Below, one piece after another: positions 56,387 to 64,000 of a DNA stretch of 64,000 bases (the first letter of the stretch is position 1; each line of letters starts with the position of its first letter). This DNA comes from Galerina marginata. Lineage: Eukaryota; Basidiomycota; Agaricomycetes; Agaricales; Galerinaceae. The position numbers and the translations under genes were made by a program. The notes below the pieces were generated by a model, which saw only the letters and a list, made by a program, of their open reading frames with translations, was not told where the DNA came from and searched no databases. The stretch spans positions 1,488,001 to 1,552,000 of the forward strand of contig JAECYW010000003.1 in NCBI GenBank assembly GCA_023014335.1. The letters run 5' to 3'.

Positions 56387-59300
56387 TTCAGATTCTGAGT
56401 GTCCACTTCCTGTCTACCACAGCACGCTATGGTTCTTCGTGATAAGACGCCGATGGATACATTTAAAATGGAAGAACGGGTTTGAAAAAAGATTGGCGAG
56501 TACTTCGTTTGGAGATAAAATTGCTTGATTATTTACTTTGCCCACCCCAAGATTCAACACGGGTCAGAGAAAGGTGACACGACGCGCCTATCAGTTTGAA
56601 ATATTTATTTGCCCCTGTAACAATTTTTGTATACTAGTGTACTCATATGAAATGGCTATGGCACGACTCAGCCATGTAGATATTTTCGTAACATGAGGTT
56701 TCAAGCTGCGGGCACCCGCAAGCCGACAAGTTCAAAGATCTAGTATCCCCGTTTGGTCTCACGTATTTGTTGTTGTTGATTTGGGGACCTCCAAACTCGT
56801 TCAAGCCAAACCTGGTCAGCATTTTCCTCTTCCTCTTGGCTTCCAACATGTCAACCGTAACTTCTTCAGCTTTCTCTTCTCCTTGATCCCTGGCTATACG
56901 CAGTCGAACTGCTATGGTTCTACCACTCAACAATGGTTTGAAGGAGTATAGTGTGTTGAGTCTTGCCAATGTGATTGAATTCTTTGACTACTAGGCTGAG
57001 CAGCGGTAACGCTTTACTCACTCCGTCCCACACGACCGCCTTGCTTTCTTGAGAAGTCAACCACTTTTTTTGCGCAGTCTCGCATCCTTCCGATGCTGGC
57101 TCCCTGGCCGTCCTTACTAGTCATTGCCAGACAGACCAAGCATTTCTGGGCTCTTGACGAGTATGAGGCATGAGTCATTTCTAGGTGTATGTATGGAGTT
57201 GCAGTAACTTGTGTCCCTTCTTGACCGGTTGAAGGCGAAGATAATAGGCGTGGAGTCTGCAAACCACGACGACCAACATCCTTCACAAAATTCGGACCTG
57301 AAGAATAGATTCAATGATTTAGGGGCACGTTGGCTCCGCAATGTCCTATCTGGCTCGTCGTCTTATCAAACGGACGCGCCAATGCAAGCATAATCATCCC
57401 TCTCACCTGTTTTGTTCGATTCCTCAGTTGCCCACAACTTTCATTTTCAATAGCAATACTCTTCTAAAGAGTGCAGACGCGGTTGGGGACTTCATTGTAA
57501 TTATGTAGTGCAACGAACATCTGGTCCACTCTCGAACTTTGTGGTGACATGGCCTGCAGGACAGAAGGTAGCAGGACGCGCATCTGTGCTCGGGGGGTTT
57601 GAGCTACGTCATTGAGGACCCATGCCGCCTGGCATGTACTTGCAAGCGAGAAGATACTAATCAACGAGGAGAAGGAAAGAGGCTGCCAGACTCGTGAAAA
57701 CGGATTGCTCGTCCAGACCAAGCTGTTTGTTAGGCTCTCGAGAAAGCCCCTGCAAACTAGTCTCTCCTAGACAGACAATGATATATGTGATGTGCCCTAT
57801 GGCTCACGATATACCTGCGAATGTTGGACGAAAGAACACGAGAGAACATGACATCAGGTAAGTGTATCTAATTCCTTTCCATTAATTGAGCTGACGATTC
57901 TCTCGCGTTTGACAGTGGCTACCGCTTATCTGATGCATAAGACGCCTCTGAACTTCCCTCTCCTGAAGAGCGTAGTGGATTTCGAATCTGAGATTACCAT
58001 TGTGGTCATGGCGAGTTTTGTTTCCTTATGTTGGAACGACCTTTTGAGAACCACTGTCTGTAGGGAAATAGTCAAGAGTTCAATTACATTCTCGAAGCTG
58101 TTCCACACGTCGATACTCACCCAAAACACCTACCTGTCCATGCCAATCTTGAAATGGAGCTTGTCCATCCCACTGTTCAATTATAATCTAGATTTCCTGG
58201 GAACCTCACTGTAACTCAGCGAAATTGATATTTTCTTCCTCCTCGAGTCCTCGGCGGAGTTACATGGACAAGCTGATGCTTTACTGTCGACGAGAAAGTG
58301 TGCAGGCCGATGTTCCGAACCTCAAGCTACCCACACAAATCACGGACTGACGAACTTGTGAGAGGTGAAGTTCGATGAAAGGCTCATTCTCAAGACGTTT
58401 TTAGACGGAAAAGTCAATCGCGGCCGCCAGGATGAGACAGGCAGAATTTTAGCCAAATCATAAACGGCAGACCTGTGATGTCAGATGTCAGAGGTTCGTT
58501 CTCCCTGAACAATTGTTCCATGGACTTGAACTTAGTCTTGAAGTACAGGCACGCTCACTCGACACATATGGACTTGAATCGCCAGTCGATGCAAGATTCC
58601 ACCATTGGGACAGAGTTTCGCATTCGCCGGCCCTGCGCCGTTCATTTAAATTTAAGATCATTCAGAGCTTTGCAGTGTGGGCACACCCTACGATCCTTTT
58701 CGACCACGAGGCAAGGATACCATAGCGGCGTGGATTTCTTTTCCACGTTTTATATTGTAAGTTAGCCTATACCATTTGGTTGCTACCCTTTCCAGGCCAA
58801 GAAACAAATGCAGGACAGGATGTACCCTAGTGCAACAATTTCTTCGATCACGAAGAAACCTAGGCCGACGGGCACCTCTGCATGCACTTCTTTGTAAACG
58901 GTGATATCTGGGGGGATTCAACTACATACCCCATCTGTTGACTATATCCTCGTAACCAAGGTCGTGAAGTCCAGGTCCGAGAGATGAGGGCCGACGTCAG
59001 GTCAGGTCTTGTCAAGTGCTAACGGAATGGATTGTGGGACAAGTAAGTTCACAGAGGCAAGCTCACTAAGCGAAATTTTAATTTTCTGTTCGGCAGGCTG
59101 AATCATTATTCCTTAAGGTCTTAGCTTACTTGCCGAAAAAGTAATTGCCCGACGTCGGAAGCGCTCAAGGCGAGCGTGAGGAGATACTTTGCATCATCCG
59201 TTTCTCACTGATTCGGACTTCCACCATCTGGCAGGATTTAATTATGGAGCAGAACCAAGGTGCGCATATCGTGTCTTTCTGTTCCACGGACTGGAAGATT

Positions 59301-61357
59301 TAGACTGGCAAGCTGCCGAGATTTCTTGTTCTGGTCAATGTTCACCTTACGATATAAGGTATAATTCAAGTTATCCCAACATGCGTGATCACGATCAGTT
59401 AAACGGTACTACTTAGCGGACCCCTGCCTGGTCGCTTATTTTCCACTTGGACCTACCAGTATTTGCTAACTGACCTGTCATCTACTTATCAGCCAGGACC
59501 TCCAAATTCTCGAATTTCGACCTTGCTAACGGTGACCCGTTGCGACGCGGAGATTGGACCTGATCTGTCTTTGCATTCAAACCTCCTCCTGGGCTGATCG
59601 TTCTGTCGTCATTGTATGTCCCTGACGCAGCTGATCCTCGCGGGTATCCCGAAAAAGAGCCTCCAGTGGGAGCTTCAGTACCGAGAATGATCATACGTAG
59701 TCCTTGGGTTTTGTGCCGCTTTATAACGTTGCAAATGTCGCAAGTTCACAACTAGGCGCCTTCTCAGTAGCCGAAGTCTTTTGACTCTCGAGTTTTAATA
59801 TACCCAAAAGGAATCTGATTTTCCGTAGAAAATTCTGTCCCTCGAGTAGCTTGGACGCCCCTAATGAAAGGGATCCAATGGTCTATAGTCGACGCCATTT
59901 AAATTGAAATAGGAGTTGATGATTGTCTTGGGTCTAACGACGGAAGAGGTTGATTCAGAACCATTGAAGGCGCTATATAGTCCTTTCATCTAGATTCCCT
60001 AGTCGAGGCACTACGAGATCGATCACGTAGCCAAGGTGTATGATGCACACAAAGGGAAAAGTATCCGAATGTTTATTGCTTCTTCTCCTTAATTTCCTTC
60101 CAGCTATCTACATACAAAAATTCAGCCGACAAAGAAAAAATCGACTGTAAAAAAGCACAATTGCGTCTAGTGGCAAGGAAGCCGAAACCAGTATAAAGAA
60201 ATCCTATCCATATAAATAAATTTTGGTTGTATCCTACGCGGGCGGAAGTGAGGGCGGTGTGCCGTATAAAGTACTGTAGGAGCAAGGGATATGGATATGG
60301 ATATGTATGGTACACCGAATTCAAAGGAGGCCGAGAGATCCATGAATACACGCAAAAGGGGGGTGTAGCACGAGTGTTGTCAAAGGCGTAGATTATAGTA
60401 GGGTTTGGTTTGATGATATTGGTATTGGTACACCTGACCGACCAGCCTAGCCGAGCCAAATTAAGGAGCAGAGAGCGAGAGATGATGTGAAATGAGGGTG
60501 GATGGTGGATGATGGCGCATACGCGTCGGTATGATATTATAGGGTAAAAGATTGTGTTCGAGATGATATCCAGATGATGTATAGGCTGTATTGTGAATAT
60601 GAGGAAGGACTGTGGTGATTGATGCTAGAGGCCGAATTGGTGATAAAAACGAGGGAATGAGTGTGGGCCTGCTTGGATGCGTGCTTGGGTGGTATGGATG
60701 AATGCGTGCTATGGTGCATGTTTGGATGTGGATGTGTCGGCGAAGGACGGTATCGGATGAAGACAACAAAAGAAAGAAATCGAGAAAGAGAAAGAGAAAG
60801 AGGAATCTAAAATGAATGCAAAAAAAAGTACGGAACAAGAGGTACAGCAACAGCAACAACAGAGCAAAGAGGGGAAAGAAAAGAAAAAGACGACAACAAT
60901 ATGAATATGATATGCAGATATTTATGCGAAATGGAAAGCCGTTTTTTGTTTTTGGCGCCTGCGCCTGTGTTGGCGACGAAGCGCAGGCGCAGGCAAAAAA
61001 AGATGTGATAAAAATGCGAGTAACGTGTAGCACAAAAAAAAACAGAATAAAATACGCAAGGTGTGGCGAATGAATTCGAATGATGCGGTGGATGTATGAT
61101 GCGGATGCGGATGCTTGGATGATAGATGGTGATATTCATGCTGATCGGACGTCTGATTGTGTTCTGTTCTATGACGCAGGTCTAATGTTGTTTGAGCTTG
61201 CTCCGTACTTGGGAACTATTTTGGGTTTGGGTTTGGTGGGGTGACTAGGTAGGTAGTCTTTCTTCTGTGGCAAGGCAGCGCAGCAGTCGACACGGACGAC
61301 GAGCCTCAGGTCATCGACGACCGCCATAGCCATAAGCCATGTCAAGCCTATGCTATG
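56387..61357. other. Gene-poor 5-kb region
   Basis: No frame shows domain signal or a consistent splice chain. Short minus-strand frames at 56643-56969, 57014-57286 and 57464-57721 look protein-like in composition but cannot be joined. 59482-59694 (minus) is Gly/Ser-rich. 60750-61080 is A/G-rich (GAAAGAGAAAGAG, CAGCAACAGCAACAACAG) and is probably 3' UTR or downstream sequence of the gene ending at 61358. Confidence 0.5.
60957..60994. repeat. GC-rich perfect hairpin, 11-bp stem
   Basis: GCCTGCGCCTG at 60957-60967 pairs exactly with CAGGCGCAGGC at 60984-60994 across a 16-nt loop, inside AT-rich sequence with A/T runs on both sides. It lies about 370 bp past the stop of the minus-strand gene, so it could sit in its 3' UTR or near its 3' end. 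Function unknown. Confidence 0.6.
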
Positions 61358-63996
61358 CTATAGCGTCGGCTTCTTCTTGGTATACCACGACACCGAGACG
61401 CTGCCCGCTCCTTTGATGTACACCTGCGCTTGGAGACGGCACACCTGCATCAACATCAATCAAGTCAGCTATCTGTCTCCTAGACTTCAGAAGGTGAAAC
61501 AGAGTAAAAATATCATCCTCGTCGTATATAACCTCCATCGAATGGGAAAAGGCCCAGCAAGAGAGGACGACGAGCGAAGACCATATGGGAGGAAGAAGAA
61601 GAAGAAAGGAAAGGAAACTCACCGTCTCAGCCACGCTCGCCTTCTTGAAATCGACATACAGACTCCCATTCGAAGCCCTCGTCATCTCTCTCACCTCCCC
61701 AAACGACTTTAATAATAAAAAAAAAAAAAAAACGGGCAATGAGCACCAGACCAAAACAACGCATTCAAAGCAAACGAGAAGAGGAGGAAGAAGGAAGAAC
61801 AAAACACACCTCACACCAACTCTTAACAGCCTCATACCCCTTCACGTCCTCCACCCCCACACCGCTGATGACGAGCTTTCTTTTCGGGCCTTTGAGGGTT
61901 CGCTTGCCTAGGAGCCCGGCGGTGCTGAACCCCGTTGAGCCAGATCCAGAGCCGGAGCCAGAGCCGGAGCCGGAGCCAGAGAGAGCGATACCACCACCAA
62001 CGCTCAACGACGTCGTAGGCGAATGCGTCGGCGACCACGAGCCTCCCGACCCCCCCAACCCCAGCGCATCCTGATCAGATGGGAGATTAGAGCTGATAAC
62101 GATACCCTGATTCGCACCCGGATTAGGGTTAGGAAACGCCAACATAGACGCAGCAGCCGAACCAGGAATCGACGCGGTCAGCGGTGTGTTGGGGTACGAC
62201 AAGGACGCTGGGGTGTTGTGTCCGCTACCGCTGCCGTTTGTGACGAGACCGAGCCCCATGCGCTCGACGAACCCGCGGAAGCCTTTGCTCGATTTGGGGC
62301 TTAGCGGCAGGGGTGGGGGCAGGCCGGAAGCGGACGGCAGGGCACCGAGGCTGGACATGCTCTTCAGACGCGGGCGTTGAGCGTCGGGTTGTAGGAGGTG
62401 CAGCTGCTGCTGCTGCTGCTGCTGCTGTTGATGTTGCAGTTGGTAAGGAAGAGAGGACGGTTGCTGTTGACGTGGGAGGCCGTGCATCTGCACTTCAGAA
62501 GGTCCAAGGGTCATCAATAACGCGTTCTCGACCCTGGCTACTTCTGGGACTGTCTTTGTGGAGCCAGATGTAGACGCAGACGCAGACGCGATAACGAGCT
62601 CTTCCCGCTGCTGCTGCTGCTGATTGGCCTCAGCATCCATACCCATCCGCACCCTCGCCCACCTCTCCTCATGCGCCATCTCCCGCCTCACCCACTCCAT
62701 CTCCATCTCCATCTCCGGGGTAACGTCTTCCCCACCCTGCACGACACCATAATCCTCCTCGTCCTCCTCTCCATCCCCATCCTCCTCCGTCGACGCCAAG
62801 GACGAAGGTGTAGGTGGCACGCTGCCAGTACCATCGACCGCAATCAACGGCGGCTGGTACTGCTGCTGCTGCTGATACGGATACATCGCAGCAGGAGCAG
62901 GCATCCGACTCGACGTCCGTGTCGGATAGACATACCCCGACCCCGGCTGCCCAGAGCGCAGCACAGACGCGGACGCAGACTTGACGAGCGCTGGACGGCG
63001 CGCGAGCGGTGCGCTGGTGCTGTTGTTGTTGTACACCGAACCCACATTGGAATTGGAAGCGGAAGAGGAGCCACCAAGACGGAGAAGGTCCGCAGCGGAG
63101 CTGGACCGGCCGCGCATCGTCGGGGCACCGCTAGCAGCACCGACACCGACCAAGCCCTCCGAAAACGCCTTGGCGAGGGGTAAAGCCACTCTGCCCTGCA
63201 GCGGCGCAGGCATAGGCGGCACCTCAGCAGGAGGCAACGCCCTCGTACGGGACACCGGCGAGCTGGGGACGCTCTTCGACGTTGATGCCCTTGGAGGAGG
63301 AGCAGCAGCAGCAGCAGCACCATCACGCTCCCAAACCCCACGCACGGCGCCCGCCACCTCCACGTCGTCCTCCATCTGCATCTGCTGTTGTTTCTGCTTC
63401 TGCTTGGGTTTTTGCTTCTGCTTCTGCGGACCGACGTCGACTTTGAGCTTGAGCGGTGGCAACCGGTTCGACATCAACTTCGGCGACGCAGGCTGCGGCT
63501 TGCCCTTGTGCGGGGGCGACGGCGTCCGCGTCTGCATCGCCAATCCATCCGCGTCCGCAGGAAGTGGTGGCAAAGGCGGCGACTCCCGATCCCTCTCCCG
63601 CCTCCGGCTGTCGACTATATGCGGCGAAGGCAGCAGCAGCGAGAGAATAGGCACACTCGGCACAGGCGGCGGCTGGTCCTCGCTCGTTGACGGCGACATT
63701 GATGACCCCGAAGACGCAGCAGCGTTGGGTGGAACGCCAGAGAGGCGGGAGATGAAGGACGCGAGACGGCCTCGTTTCTTCTCCTTCCCAGCTCCGTCTT
63801 TGTCCGATGCCCATCCGGGACTCAGACCCCCATTCTCCTTGTCACCACCGAACGACACAAAGCTCTTCCGCTTCTTATCCTTCTTCTCCCTCTCCCTCTC
63901 CTTCTCTTTACTATCCCGCTCCCTAGACCGTTCCTTCTCCTTGCCACCCTCCGCCCCATCCCCCATCGTAGAAGACGTCAAACTCCACCTCGACAT
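61358..63996 (-). CDS. Large low-complexity protein with C-terminal RRM-like region (5' end may lie outside the window)
   Basis: Exons 61810-63996 (or beyond), 61623-61706 (28 codons) and 61358-61444 (28 codons + stop) are in phase; at least 785 residues. The N-terminus is charged (KEKERSRERDSKEKERER). The middle is Ser/Pro-rich with Gln runs (QQQQQ near 62870 and 62610, HQQQQQQQQQ near 62410), EMEMEMEW and a GSGSGSGS tract (61930-61980). The conserved part is at the end: KRKLVISGVGVEDVKGYEAV, KSWCESFGEVREMTRASNGS, LYVDFKKASVAETVCRLQAQ and VYIKGAGSVSVSWYTKKKP. These follow a beta-alpha-beta-beta-alpha-beta order like an RRM, with SFGEVREM and LYVDF at RNP2/RNP1-like places. RNA binding is inference. 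The ATG at 63996 may be internal because the frame is open to the window edge. Confidence 0.75.
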
Positions 63997-64000
63997 CGAA

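Noticed and set aside
62119..62135. Telomere-like GGATTAGGGTTAGG.
   Set aside because: Only two units, and it encodes PNPNPG inside a coding exon; likewise TTTGGGTTTGGG near 61220 is too short.
63323..63814. Long alternative frames opposite or offset within the low-complexity gene (62671-63183, 62844-63341, 63323-63814).
   Set aside because: They are by-products of repeat-rich, GC-rich coding sequence; only one frame leads into the conserved C-terminal exons.
1..64000. tRNA genes, rRNA, CRISPR arrays, LTR retrotransposons.
   Set aside because: No T-arm/anticodon pattern, spaced repeat array, or paired LTR with reverse-transcriptase motifs was found by eye; a tRNAscan or RepeatMasker run could still reveal weak cases.

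Overview
The window is nuclear DNA of a mushroom-forming basidiomycete (Agaricomycete). Genes are packed on both strands and cut by many introns of about 50-60 bp with GTRNGT donors, CTAAC-like branch points and short terminal exons. Several protein families are ones I know almost only from agarics: DUF7330, DUF6533/DUF6534 membrane proteins, a KRE9/KNH1-type GPI protein and a large intron-rich agaric hypothetical family. No CRISPR array, operon or convincing tRNA or rRNA gene was seen. Exon boundaries come from reading splice sites and phases by eye.

Layout. 0.4-1.6 kb: GPI-anchored KNH1-like protein (-). 1.85-6.1 kb: two tandem copies of a roughly 2.1-2.2 kb apparently non-coding repeat, with a third fragment at 12.2-12.6 kb. 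6.3-9.9 kb: left arm of a large inverted duplication holding two APH-fold kinase genes (-). The outer one appears fused in frame to a complete Yop1/REEP membrane-shaping domain. 11.7-16.2 kb: a 55-aa Cys-motif protein and a 12-exon agaric hypothetical. 17.2-20.7 kb: DUF7330 protein and two tail-to-tail cyclophilins. 21.3-22.0 kb: a TA-flanked MITE directly upstream of a MUP1-type amino acid permease (22.0-24.4 kb). 24.5-28.6 kb: a hypothetical gene and two DUF6533-like membrane proteins. 28.9-31.5 kb: intradiol ring-cleavage dioxygenase and a small hypothetical. 32.6-33.5 kb: second DUF7330 gene. 34.2-40.2 kb: xylose-reductase-like aldo/keto reductase, amidase, and a tail-anchored low-complexity protein. 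40.3-43.8 kb: right arm of the inverted duplication. 44.3-49.6 kb: secreted carboxylesterase, ribosomal protein eL20, COP9 signalosome subunit 5. 51.5-56.4 kb: cytochrome P450 and a DUF6534 membrane protein. 56.4-61.4 kb: gene-poor. 61.4-64 kb: a large Ser/Pro/Gln-rich protein that may run off the window.

How it fits together. Housekeeping genes (eL20, CSN5, cyclophilin, Yop1-like) sit beside catabolic enzymes typical of litter or wood decay (dioxygenase, amidase, esterase, P450, aldo/keto reductase, amino acid permease). The striking feature is the repeated REEP + kinase module: four copies in two mirror-image pairs about 30 kb apart. One copy reads as a complete 432-codon fusion, two retain intact 269-codon kinases behind truncated REEP remnants, and one carries frameshifts. 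All four share a 53-bp intron whose retention would end the REEP part at a TAA lying inside the presumed branch point, so splicing could choose between a fusion and a stand-alone REEP protein.
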